Assembly (NCBI RefSeq): GCF_949987515.2
Contig: NC_082694.2
Coordinates: 58,650,080-58,714,079, forward strand
Reading direction: 5' to 3'
Length of the DNA stretch: 64,000 nucleotides
Source of the DNA: Delphinus delphis
Taxonomy: Eukaryota; Chordata; Mammalia; Artiodactyla; Delphinidae
Both the position numbers and the translations under genes were made by a program. How positions within the stretch are numbered: position 1 is the stretch's first letter; the number at the start of each line of letters is the position of its first letter. The notes under the pieces were generated by a model. That model was given only the letters and a program-made list of their open reading frames with translations. It ran no database searches and was not told the origin of the DNA. Positions 36,570-47,354 of the stretch are shown here, one piece after another.

Positions 36570-38200
36570 CAAATTCATGGGATCTCCAAATCCATTTGTA
36601 TACCTAGCAGGCTATAGATGAAATACATGATATGTCTCACTCATACAGGTATAGCTATTTGTTTCAAATTTATGTAACTGCTGTTCTGATTAACGAAGTT
36701 TAAATTCATGCAAATGATTATTGAACTCATAGTGGCATATTGTCATTATATACCTTCTCAATCCATGCATACTACAAGTTTAAGTCCTACTACATGGGAA
36801 TCCAAAAAACATTGAGATTGAAAAGGGGTTCTCACACTTGAAAAGGCTTGGGAATCTCTGTGGTACAATGATCTGTAAGATCCCTTTCAGCAATAAAATT
36901 CTGTGTCTAAACATTTCTATTCTGGCAGGGGGTCTTCCATGCTCTAACTCAAAGGCCAGTAAGGGAAATAGCTGAGCACGGGGTGGACTTGGAGTGACCC
37001 TCAGCCGGCAGCATGCAAACCAGAGCTCCATCCAGCCACACTGCACTCTAACTGCAAAAGCTCTTACAGAGGAGAGGAAAATTCCAGATGGGGGCTATTA
37101 CTGTCTTAGAAGAGTTCTTGAGACTTTTTTTTTTTCCTCTTCTCTGTTCCATTTAACTGTTGACTCACTTCTGGCTATACGTTTCTGGAATCGGTATCAA
37201 TTATGGCAGCCAAACATGAAGGAAGAAATCTGCTCTCATTTATAGCCTTAGTGTTTTAACTTGAAACACTAGGTCTTTTCAAAATAGGCATATGCAAATA
37301 CTAAGCAAATTATACCCAAACCACAAACCACTTCTTTTGGGAACCATCTAATATTTTTTTCCCCTTAATATAAGCCTTAGGATAGTCCTGATGGTAAGAA
37401 TTATTCCAAGGATGTAGGACTAGATACTCATTTATGTAAGAAGCCAAGTTTAACGATTATGCAAATAAAACGATATGAATGTCTTTTAAAGAAATAAGGA
37501 AGGGACAACTTACTTATTATGGGTTCCTTGAAGGATGGACCATGTTTTTTATCCCTCTGTGTCCCTGTATCCTAGCATTTACGGTTGTTGCTATATCTGT
37601 TAAATGGTGAGTTTCCTGAATATAAAAAGAAGCATTAGAATTGGAAGAGGATCTTGACTGCCCTTCAACTAAAAGGGACAGGATTGGAAATAATCAATCA
37701 CAGCCTATGAAATTAATATGAATAATACAGAATTGAAGAATATTTATGTGAATGCATTTTCTAAAAGCTTGGGGGGAAAACAGGAAATGAGGCAATAGAA
37801 CTACCAGAGCATATCACTGTAAAGTGATAGATACCAATTTTTCCACTATCTTAAAACTGACTTCTTGGGAACTGGTTTATCAGATTATATGTGGAGTTAG
37901 CAAACTACTGAGAGATATAAAGTGGCTAAAAATGTCAGAGGAATGACTCAAAGGGACCATTTGCTCCAATCTAAAGATGCCAGAGAGTAGTAGGCCCTAA
38001 AATTCATAGGAAAAGAATGAAGCAAAATAATTAAAAAGAGAGTTGGGTCAAGATGCTCAAGAAATAGAGTTTAGGCAAAAACAAAACAACTGACTTACAA
38101 TGTTTCAAAAGAGAGAAGGCAGTGGTGAGTTTGTGATATATTACTGAATGGTTAGCTTGACAACAAAGAGAAACTTCAACCAAAGAAAGAATTATTTACA
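36570..38200. other. Unassigned sequence
   Basis: AT-rich DNA without recognised genes. A weak L2-3'-like stretch may lie at 37510-37585. Confidence 0.4.
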
Positions 38201-38204
38201 AGAA

Positions 38205-38560
38205 TAATAAAAGTGGCAATCAACATTCTTTTTTGTAAACATTATGTATCTGGCACTATTCTCATCTAATTCCATCTTCTTGGGACTTCCCTGGCAGTCC
38301 AGTGGTTAAGACTCTGTGCTTCCAATGCAGGGGGCGTGGGTTCGATCCCTGGTCAGGGAACTAAGATCCCACATGCCATGTGGTGTGGCTGAAAAACACA
38401 ATGGTAATTCCATCTTCTCAATTCTGCCATTAGGTATGTGCAATGTGATCCCGTTTTACAGACGAGGTTGGAAAAGTTTGCCCCAGATGACTCAACCAGA
38501 AAGTGGCAGGGTCAGGATTCGAAAATAGGACTCTTTGAGATGATGGGTGTTCAACATCAC
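38205..38560 (-). repeat. MIR SINE split by a later SINE
   Basis: TATGTATCTGGCACTATTCTC on the left and CCCGTTTTACAGACGAGGTTGG, AAAGTGGCAGGGTCAGGATTC on the right are parts of one reverse-complement MIR. The element at 38281-38404 sits inside it. Confidence 0.7.
38281..38404 (+). mobile_element. Short tRNA-derived SINE
   Basis: Head GGGACTTCCCTGGCAGTCCAG, body GGGTTCGATCCCTGGTCAGG, end GTGGTGTGGCTGAAAAACAC. Perfect 14-bp TSD TAATTCCATCTTCT at 38267-38280 and 38405-38418. The GGTTCGATCC stretch corresponds to the tRNA B box, the internal Pol III promoter. Confidence 0.95.
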
Positions 38561-39274
38561 TCCCATTAGGGATCCAAATGGAAACTAAAGGAGCAAGAGA
38601 AGAAGCACCTTTGTGAAAATTTCAAGATCAGCTTCTACTAAATCCATGAGAAAAGCCTAGCTAGCTGCATGTGGAGGAAAGATGAAATGGTCCACTTCAT
38701 AAAACAAGGGGACTGAGCCTCATATTAAAAGAAAGAAAAGGGAGGCATTAGTAGCAGAGGCCACTAACATTGCAACACACTGTTTACAAGATTTTTGCAA
38801 AAATTCTGCTTCAGTTGTTGACAAGAATAGCCAAAGGCATGATTTATACAATCTGGCAATCTGCCATGGAGAGGCGGGAAAGAGCTGACAGTTGGTGAAC
38901 TTAAAAGAAGTCACAAAGAGGGGGTGTAATAGAAAATTACTAGATTTTGAACAGGGAAAAGGCTTTTTGCTCAGATAACACGAATCATATAAATACAAAC
39001 TAGACAATAATACAAAGCGGTATAATATCAAGGAGTATGGGAAATATTACCTGTGATACAGACTATAAGAAATATAGGAAATCAGATATTGGGCTAGATA
39101 CCATTTATGCATTTTATTATTTTTTTAAAAGATAATCCTAAAAGAAAAAAAAACACAAAAAGAAAAAAAGATAATCCTAGATCCTAGTTTGAAAAGTATT
39201 TTAAATTAGAATTCAATTAAACAAACAAAAACCAATGAGGTTTCACTGAGTAACAAAGAAAGTACTAGACTGAA

Positions 39275-39470
39275 AGTCCAGAGATTTAATACAACATTTT
39301 AAAACAAATACCTTGGTATTGCTAAGTTTAATTTCCTCCCTGGTAAATGGGGTATAATAATAATACAAGGCTCAGAGGATCTTTGTGAACATTAAATGCA
39401 ACAATGTTTGTGAAAATTGCCAGTGCTGTGCAATCTTCATCATCGTGATCGTAATTCCTGCTCTGGTCCT
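39275..39470 (+). repeat. MIR SINE
   Basis: TAATTTCCTCCCTGGTAAATGGG, GGATCTTTGTGAACATTAAATGC, AATTGCCAGTGCTGTGC, in MIR order. Confidence 0.65.
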
Positions 39471-39924
39471 ACTTAGCTGTATGACCTTAACAACTAGAAA
39501 ATGGAACTGGAAATGAGGAGGTTAGACTAGATTACCCCTTTAAACTCTCCCATTCTCTGCTAATATAAATCACTGCTTTCCTTCAAAATTACATAAATAT
39601 ATTTTGCAATAGATAAGCAATTAAAATGTGTAAGAACCCAGCATCTCCATACCCAGTGGGTAGAGAAAAAGCGAAATTAAACTGACAAGGAGAGAGGCAA
39701 AGCTGCCCGTCTCATCCCATATACTGTGTGTGGCATGCAGATCGGTCAGTTGTAAGAAAACGCTTGTGAAATTTAAAGGCAGTGGAGGGAAATTTTGAAA
39801 AGAAATATCCATATACAGGCAGAGCCCCTATCACATCCCATTCAAATGACACAGGTCAATGATAGCAGAATAATACAGCAATGCTTCTTCTCCATTTATT
39901 TGGTAAGCTCCTACTGATTCTACA

Positions 39925-40170
39925 AAGCTGGATACAAATGTCTGTCACCTCCCAATTTGCTCCCAGAGCACTGTGTATATCATAGGCTTACCAGTCCTTT
40001 GTAGTTGGTTGTTTTGTACATCTATCTACCCACTAGATTGCTAGGTCCTTAAGAATTAGAATAGCATCTTATTCAATTTTATAGCCTAGCCAACCACAGG
40101 GTCTGCCATATAAAAGTTGCTCAATAATGCTGGTTTGAGAATTGAATTAATTAATTAAGTAAATGCTGAA
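39925..40170 (+). mobile_element. L2 3' end fragment
   Basis: ACTAGATTGCTAGGTCCTTAAG, TAGCATCTTATTCAATTTTATAG, GTTGCTCAATAATGCTGG, GAATTGAATTAATTAATTAAG match the L2 tail. Confidence 0.65.
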
Positions 40171-40816
40171 AATACAAAGTACATGATAGAAACTGGCTCT
40201 TAAGTCAACAGAAAAGACTTTCAACTTTAAATGGCATCTGACACAGTCTCTCTAAAATTTCCCTTAAAATAACCATGAATCAGAAGGGAGGGGGGGGGAC
40301 TTAAAAACTAACATTTTCATTAACCACCATACTGATGGAACTGTGCTGAAGAGTGCAGTTGGTAAATCCTTGTGTTATGCTGCCTTAATAGAAAGACTAC
40401 CCATCTGAAAAAAAGGTACAAAGTCCGTTCAATTCTCCCAAACGTTCTGGCTCCCTGGAATAAGAATGCAAGACTTGTCCCAACCCAGAAACTGGATAGC
40501 TGACCTTTACTGACTAGCTGCTGCTTTTGGAGGCTGTCAGAATGTTGTTATTTCCCACCATCCCCAACTTATAAACATCCAACCTATGAATTATAGGCGA
40601 AAGAAACCAAAGCAAGTGGAATAGAAATTATAATCAAAGACACAGTTGAAAAAAAATCACAAATTGGAAAAAGCCTCAATTATGCAGGTGTAAGGAGCCC
40701 ATAATGTTTCAGAGGGAAAATATATATAAAGAAAAAACTCTTCAAGCATCCAGACAGGAATAATGAATTGCATAATAAAGGGAGGGAAGTCAGGCTGATC
40801 ACAAACTTCTCCTTCC

Positions 40817-40944
40817 TATTATTATTATTATTATTTTGGCCGTGCCACATGGCTTGCGGGATCTTAGTTCCCCAGTCAGGGATGGAACCCCAGACCCTGG
40901 CATTGGAAGCTCAGAATCCTAACCACTGGACCACCAGGAATTCC
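40817..40944 (-). mobile_element. Short tRNA-derived SINE, antisense, with TTA tail
   Basis: The tail is a (TTA)n run (about 40817-40836) rather than plain poly-T. It is followed by TTGGCCGTGCCACATGGCTTG and ends CACTGGACCACCAGGAATTCC. No clear TSD. Confidence 0.85.
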
Positions 40945-41044
40945 ACTCTTTTGTATTATTAAATGTTAGCAGGAAATTAAGCAGAGTATATAGAATTTTG
41001 AGGGGCAAAAGTTGTAATTCAAGATTTTTATACCCAGTTTTTAT

Positions 41045-41370
41045 GACTCTTTTAGTTGCAACCGAGAGGAAACCCAGTTCTAACTAGCTTAAGGGGAAAT
41101 AAATGAATATATTGTTTCACAAAACTTCCAAGGTAACTTTAGGTACAGCTAAACCCAAGGGCTCAAATATTGTCATTGCCCCTCTCTCTCTTCCTCCCTG
41201 CCATCAACCCCGCCAACTCTTGCTTCATCCTGTCTCTGCTTTTCTCTCTATATTGGCCTCATTCTCTCCCACTGTTATGTACACTCTTTCCCTATCCCAG
41301 GGAGTGTGGCCAAGGAAAAAATTCCATACCCACATTGTTTTAGCTCATGATTCAAACGGATGACAGACTC
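41045..41370 (+). repeat. Unnamed dispersed repeat, copy 1
   Basis: TTAGTTGCAACCGAGAGGAAAC, CTAACTAGCTTAAGGGGAAA, then TTGGCCTCATTCTCTCCC align with the second copy at 43525-43870. I recognise the pattern as a common old mammalian repeat but cannot name the family with confidence. Confidence 0.6.
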
Positions 41371-41839
41371 CCTGCATCCATGAGATTTTCAATCTCATGA
41401 GAATACTTTGGTTGCTTGTATTCAGACCATGTCTAATCACCATGGATGCGAAGTTGGTCCATTATTGGTAAGGCCTGAGTCACACACTGGTCCTGCAGAC
41501 AGCGCATACACTGTGATTAACAGTCTCACAAGAACCTAATGAGATGGGAGGGAGACAGTTCCTTCATAGAAAGAAAGAGGGGGCAGACAATAAGAGCAAA
41601 TATGAACTACATTTCCCCCATGCGTACTTAACACAAACTCAAACAATTTCAAAAGTCCCTCCACCTGATATTTGTCCAACAAATGTATGTCCAACTAATG
41701 TATAACTAAAGTCACACTTACTCCAAAGAGAGACAACACAGAATCACATCCAGTTACTACCCCACCTCCATGCCCAGGATCTCTGGGTGATGTACACATC
41801 TCTGATATCCAGATATGGTTTCTCTTGATTCAATAACCT

Positions 41840-42175
41840 GCAATATATATTTTTAAAATTACATTCAAGAAACAACTGGAAGTCTGAACACTGCCTGGAT
41901 ATTTAATAATAATAATGAATCATTGTTAATTTTTTGGGTGTTATTGTATTACGGGTTTTTTAAAATAATACTTACGACTTATTAACAGATGTAATGATAC
42001 GATGCGTAGGGTTTGCTTCAAAATAATCTAGTGAGTGGAGATATGCATAAAACCAGATTGACTATAAGCTGACCATTGTTGAGGTTGGATACATCAGGGT
42101 TCATTATTCTATTGATATTTATAGTGGTTGTTTGAAATTTTTCACTATAAAGGTACAATAATAATAGTTATAATA
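41840..42175 (+). mobile_element. Old L1 (L1M) 3' end
   Basis: GATGTAATGATACGATGCGTAGG, TTTGCTTCAAAATAATCTAG, GTTGAGGTTGGATACATCAGG, TTCATTATTCTATTGA follow the order of L1M 3' UTRs. No coding sequence. Confidence 0.7.
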
Positions 42176-42277
42176 AAAAAATAACCTGCAGTTTATGATC
42201 AATGTAATGATCCCCTATAGCTCCCTTACACAGTAGAGGAGGAAAAATAGCATATCTTCCAATAAAACTCCATTCAG

Positions 42278-42402
42278 GGGACTTTCCTGGTGGTCCAGTG
42301 GTTAAGACTCCGTGCTTCCACTGCAGGGGGCGCAGTTCAATCCCTGGTCTGGGAACTAAGATACCACATGCCTCGTGGTGCGGCCAAAAAAACTAAAAAA
42401 CA
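42278..42402 (+). mobile_element. Short tRNA-derived SINE
   Basis: Head GGGACTTTCCTGGTGGTCCAG, end GTGGTGCGGCCAAAAAAAC. Perfect 14-bp TSD AAAACTCCATTCAG at 42264-42277 and 42403-42416. Confidence 0.95.
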
Positions 42403-42419
42403 AAAACTCCATTCAGAAA

Positions 42420-43500
42420 GGGTGCCATGATGTATGCCACAGCATGTACCAGACCCTACAGAATAACACAGCAAGAATTTACATCTTGACAGCGAAACCA
42501 ATCTGACAACCCCAGGCTTCTCCCTGTGCACAGATCGCCCACATTCATTATTCTTCAAGGCTGTGCCTAAAATGAATGTAGGAAAAAATCCTTCTGGAGG
42601 TCCTGCCCCTTAACATCTCTCTTGCATTTGGTGTTATTACAAGGACCTGGGGATTGCCTTAGCAATCCAACAATCGCAAGTGCTTTCCAGTTGATATTTC
42701 TCTGGAAGTTCAACACTTTTAAACCCCTAGTCATCTACTGATGGGGTCTACTTCCGTAGGTGAAAATCAGAAATCTTGTCTTGTCCTTGATTATAGACCA
42801 GACCCTTCTGCATACCTGTTTCTTAGCAGCAGTTCTTAGCCTTCAGCTACGAGAGTCCTAAATGACTCAGGCTGAGGTATTGAGGCAGAACGGATCAGTG
42901 CTGTGCCCAGGCTGAACCGGTGGGTTGGCTGTTTACTAGGGAATGAATTGTTACCTTCCCCACCAGCCAGTGCTCAGCAGGATAGTTTGGGGAGGGGCTT
43001 AAAGGATCAGGCTTCCGGATTTCTCAAATTCCTCCCAATCACAACCCCTACTCCATCTCTCACCTCCCAACCTCTGCCAACACTAACTTCAGCTTGGGTC
43101 AGGGATTTTGGCTTTTGTAGTTCCATGAGGTGCATGATTATCTGACCCCCCAGCAGTCTTAGATTACTGCCCACATCCAAATGGAGGAAAGGCACCTCTT
43201 AACGAAGTTATATACTATTTCCTTCCTGCTTTCACAGGGACCAATTTATACTGAAGCTTTTTCTTTTCTTGAAAGACGTGCAAGAAGCAGGCAACATCCT
43301 GAAATTCTGACAATTCCTCTAAAGCTCCAGTCTCAGCAGGCACATGTCTGAGTCCAAAGAAAGAAGAGGTCACCCTTTAACCATATGTTTTGGAACAGCA
43401 TAACAACGATGGACGATTTTCTTGCCTTGGTATGGGGGTCCTCTCCATCCTGTGATACACTTAGACTCAACCAAATCTTTACTGTAGAGTTTATTCCTAG
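42420..43500. other. Unassigned sequence
   Basis: No gene or repeat recognised; frames near 42903-43195 on both strands have no domain. Confidence 0.4.
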
Positions 43501-43524
43501 CAATGGCCTTTTCCTAATAGCAAT

Positions 43525-43870
43525 TCTATACTTACTATTTTTTAGTTGTAAAGGACAGAAAACCAACTCAAACTATCTTAAGAAAAGCAAAGGAAATTTA
43601 TTGGCTTGTCTGACTGGAAGGTCCAAGAGTAAGACTTCCAGTGCAGCTGATCAAAGATCTCAAACAATTCAGCTAGCCCCACTCTCATTTTCTCATTCTC
43701 TTCCCTCCAGCACTCGCGTTCTCTCTCTCCATCTCTAAGATCTGCATGTTTCATTTTGTTTGTTTCATTTTGCTTACGTTGGCCTCATTCTCTCTTGCCA
43801 CAGATGAACTCTATTCACATGGCAGAGAAGATGGCCCCTCGCAGCCCAGCTCTACATCCATACAGCTCAC
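43525..43870 (+). repeat. Unnamed dispersed repeat, copy 2
   Basis: TTAGTTGTAAAGGACAGAAAAC, CAAACTATCTTAAGAAAAGC, TTGGCCTCATTCTCTCTTGCC. Same family and orientation as 41045-41370. Confidence 0.6.
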
Positions 43871-44559
43871 AAGCCATGCATGTAATTTAATTCAAAGGCC
43901 CTGACTGGCCCTATTTGGATTATATTCCCACCCCTTGTAGAAGTCATTAAGGACAGGTTATCACAGTTAACCAGGTCTAGGTACATACCGACTCTGAAGT
44001 GATAATTATACCAAAAATACATGGGTTGAGGGAGTAAACCTTCCTCAGTTGAAAACAAAACAAAACAAAAACAACGACAACAAAAGACAAACAAGAAAAG
44101 CTGAGCAGAAAAGCACAACAGACGTTCCACCTACTCCAGCTTACTTGTCTTCTATGCCTGAAGGCATTCCCAACATTCCCAAGATGCATGGGGTCAGAAA
44201 ATACATTACCCATTTATCTTTTCTGATAAATGTACTTGAAGAAGAAATTCCAGCTAACCCAAATTAAGACACTAAGACAGGAGATATCCACATACTAAGA
44301 AATACCAATGTACTTCCTTTCCTCAGTTTGACTCTAGACTTGGGAATTCAGTTTTATTTTTGCTTTCAGGTAGATTTTGCCACACTGGGCTGAGACTTGG
44401 TCCCTCTTTTTTTGTTTTCAACTTAGCTTCTGCTTTGGCTCCTTTCCCAATTCCAAGAAATCTGATTCTCACGACACATCCTTCATCAAACATTTCAGAC
44501 AGCACCTTTTATTGGATTTGACCAGTTAAACAACACAGTTGGTACATAACTACTAGCAT

Positions 44560-45415
44560 GGATACAATCCAAAATACTGACAACACCAAATGCTGAAGGA
44601 TGTTAAGACAACAAGAATTCACTGCTGATGAGAATGCAGAATGGTAACAGCCACTTCGGGAGACAGCTTGGCGGCTGCCTACAAAGTTAAACATAGTCTC
44701 ACCATATGAGGCAACAATCACACTCCTAGGTATTTACGCCAATGAGTTGAAAACGTATGTCCTCCAAAAACCTGCACATAAATGTTTACAGAAGCTTTAT
44801 TCATAATTGCCAAAACTTGGAAGCACCCAAGATGTCCTTCAGTCAGTGAGTGGATCAATGGTGGTACATCCATACAATGAAATATTATACAGTAATAATA
44901 AGAAATGAGCTATGAAGCCATGAAAAGACATAGAAGAACCTTACATGCCTATTGCTAAGTGAAAGAAGACACATCATACTGTATGATTCCAACTACGTGA
45001 CATTCTGGAAAAGGCAAATCTACAGAGACAGTGAGAAGGTCAGTGGTTTCCAGCAGTTTGGGTTGGGGGGAAGGAGGGAAGGATAGAGGGAACACAGGGA
45101 ATTTTTAGGCTAGTGAAACTCTTCTGTATGCTACTGTCATTGTGGACACATGACATTATGCACTTGTCAAAACCCACAGAACTAGACAGCACAAAGAGTG
45201 AACCCTAATTTAAACTATGGACTTAAGTTAATAGTAATATATCAATATTGGTTCATCAATTGTAATAAATACACCATATCAATGCAAGATATTAATAGTA
45301 GGGAAAACCGAGGGGGGTATATGGGAACTCCCTGTACTTTTTGCTCACTTTCTTTGTAAACCTGAAACTGCTCTAAAAAATAAAGTGTACTCATTTAAAA
45401 AAAGAAAAATACAAA
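44560..45415 (+). mobile_element. Ancient L1 (L1M) 3' region
   Basis: Decayed ORF2 end (ACATCCATACAATGAAATATT, TTGGAAGCACCCAAGATGTCC), then the L1M 3' UTR (GGAAAAGGCAAATCTACAGAG, GGTCAGTGGTTTCCAGCAG) and the end CTCTAAAAAATAAAGTGTAC plus A-rich DNA. No open frame survives. Confidence 0.85.
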
Positions 45416-45661
45416 TAGCAGAAGCATCTTTTGGTGCCAGAAATAAGGAAGTGCTCAAAAATGTGTGTATGTGAAAAGGACATAGGATCCAGTCTAAAAG
45501 AGCTCCCAGTAGCCAAAGCTGGATCAACTTCATAAATAATGATAGCATGGGGTTGTATATAATCCTAATAATAAAATAAATATCCACAAGTCCATACTGA
45601 AATAAATAAATAAGATACAGCTCTTCCTTATGGAAGAATGAATTCCAATTAAGAAATATGG

Positions 45662-45962
45662 GGGACTTCCCTGGTGGCGCAGCGGTTAAGAATCCGCCTG
45701 CCAATGCAGGGGATAGGGGTTCGAGCCCTGGTCTGGTAAGATCCCACATGCCGCGGAACAACTAAGCCCATGCGCCACAACTACTGAGCCTGCACTCTAG
45801 AGCCCACGAGCCACACCTAGTGAAGCCGGCGCACCTAGAGCCCATGCTCCGCAACAAGAGAAGCCACCACAATGAGAAGCCCGCACACTGCAACAAAGAG
45901 TAGCCCCTGCTCGCAGCAGCTAGAGAAAGCCCGTGCACAGCAATGAAGACCCAACGCAGCTA

Positions 45963-46013
<51 letters not shown>

Positions 46014-46027
46014 AATACTTTAAAAAA
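45662..46027 (+). mobile_element. CHR-1-type SINE with long AAAT tail
   Basis: Full long-form CHR body. Tail is (AAAT)n of about 55 bp (45963-46016), an expanded microsatellite. TSD AAGAAATATGG at 45651-45661 and 46028-46038. Confidence 0.95.
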
Positions 46028-46181
46028 AAGAAATATGGAAGGAATGAGGGAAATAGAAAATTGGCATTAGAACACTACCGTGTTAGCTGTTGCAGGCAAG
46101 ATCTACTGATGAATGCTCAAACTAATGAGTGAAAGCATGAAGAGAAACAGGATATTTGCATAGTCTCAAAATATTGTCCTT

Positions 46182-46408
46182 GGGCTTCCCTGGTGGTGCA
46201 GTGGTTGAGAGTCCACCTGCCGAGGCAGGGGACACGGGTTCGTGCCCCGGTCCGGGAAGATCCCACATGCTGCGGAGCGGCTAGGCCCGTGAGCCATGGC
46301 TGCTAAGCCTGCGCGTCTGGAGCCTGTGCTCCGCAACGGGAGGGGTCACAACAGTGAGAGGCCCGCGTACCGCAAAAAAAAAAAAAGAAAAGAAAAGAAA
46401 AAATATAT
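46182..46408 (+). mobile_element. CHR-2-type SINE
   Basis: From GGGCTTCCCTGGTGGTGCAG to GCGTACCGC plus a mixed (GAAAA)n and TA-rich tail. Flanks AAAATATTGTCC (46168-46179) and ATATATAGTCC (46409-46419) suggest a decayed TSD. Confidence 0.92.
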
Positions 46409-46799
46409 ATATATAGTCCAAAAATTACTTATTGATTACAATAGGAAAATAGTAACGGTATAATAAAGTAAAGCAGACATCACCTTAACCAAGTGATCAA
46501 GGTTAACATCACTAGTAATAAAACATATTGAATCATGTATCCACCAATACGATGCACTGAGAAGGGTACATGACCCCTAAAGTATCCTTCCCAAAAACGC
46601 AAAATTGCAAGCTCACCGTGAAAAAACACCAGGCAAACCCAAACTGAGCAACATTCTACAAAATATCTGATCAGACTCTTCAAAAATATCAAAGTCATGG
46701 AAGGCAAAGAAAGCCACGTTCACATTGGAGAATTTGAGGGGACTTTAAACAGGGGTAATTTAAGGTGTCGGCAGAGTGTAGGGGAATAACAAAGGATGG

Positions 46800-47190
46800 T
46801 CACAGTGGCCAGCACTGGGCTTGAGCAGGCAAAGGGAGGAAGTAGTCAGTGGCGCCTGGATAGAAAGCTTGTGGAGAGGCCATGCGACAGGACCTGTGAC
46901 TTTCAGTCAAGGACACAGCCATCCTGATGTGACTCCCCCAGGGAGGGATCTAGAGGAACAAATTCCCCAAACTCACTCTCCCGGCTCCCTCCAGTCTCCT
47001 GCCAGCGCTCCACAAGGAGCAAAACCCAACCCGGAGCCACAGGTTAAGGACTGTTGATGTGGTCCATACAACACCTGTCTGCTGGGTCAACGCACAGGGT
47101 GGAGAAGGCAGAGCATGGACCTGGAGGGCCAAAGGGAAGCCGTTCAGCACAGAGCTGGCCCTCACAGAGCACACATTCTCGTGGAGGAAG
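46800..47190. other. Possible old repeat of unknown family
   Basis: CCAGTCTCCTGCCAGCGCTCC, CAAAACCCAACCCGGAGCC, GGGTGGAGAAGGCAGAGCATGG resemble a common mammalian dispersed repeat I cannot name. Frames here are short and have no domain. Confidence 0.35.
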
Positions 47191-47199
47191 ACAAACAAC

Positions 47200-47350
47200 A
47201 TAGTAACAGCAAACGTTCAGTGAATGCTGACCACGTGCCAGATGCACTCAGCACTTTACAGTGTTATAACTCAGTTACCCCTCACAATAGCTAATGAACT
47301 CAAATTAACTAATGAGGAAACTGAGGCACAGAGAGGTTAGAAACCTTGTG
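47200..47350 (-). repeat. MIR SINE
   Basis: ACGTGCCAGATGCACTCAGCAC, AATGAGGAAACTGAGGCACAG, in reverse-complement MIR order. Confidence 0.8.
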
Positions 47351-47354
47351 CAGA

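Larger units (their letters stand above)
45416..46740 (+). mobile_element. Ancient L1 (L1M) 3' UTR carrying two nested SINEs
   Basis: Pieces around the SINEs join into one L1M 3' UTR: GATAGCATGGGGTTGTATATA on the left, ATCTACTGATGAATGCTCAA in the middle, and AAGTGATCAAGGTTAACATCAC, AACATTCTACAAAATATCTG on the right. The two SINEs at 45662 and 46182 account for the interruptions. Confidence 0.75.

Noticed and set aside
37250..37275. Small inverted repeat AGTGTTT ... AAACACT
   Set aside because: Arms of only 8 bases; expected by chance.
38281..38404. tRNA gene
   Set aside because: The GGTTCGATCC box is tRNA-like, but the sequence is a SINE with a TSD and tail and cannot fold into a full tRNA cloverleaf.
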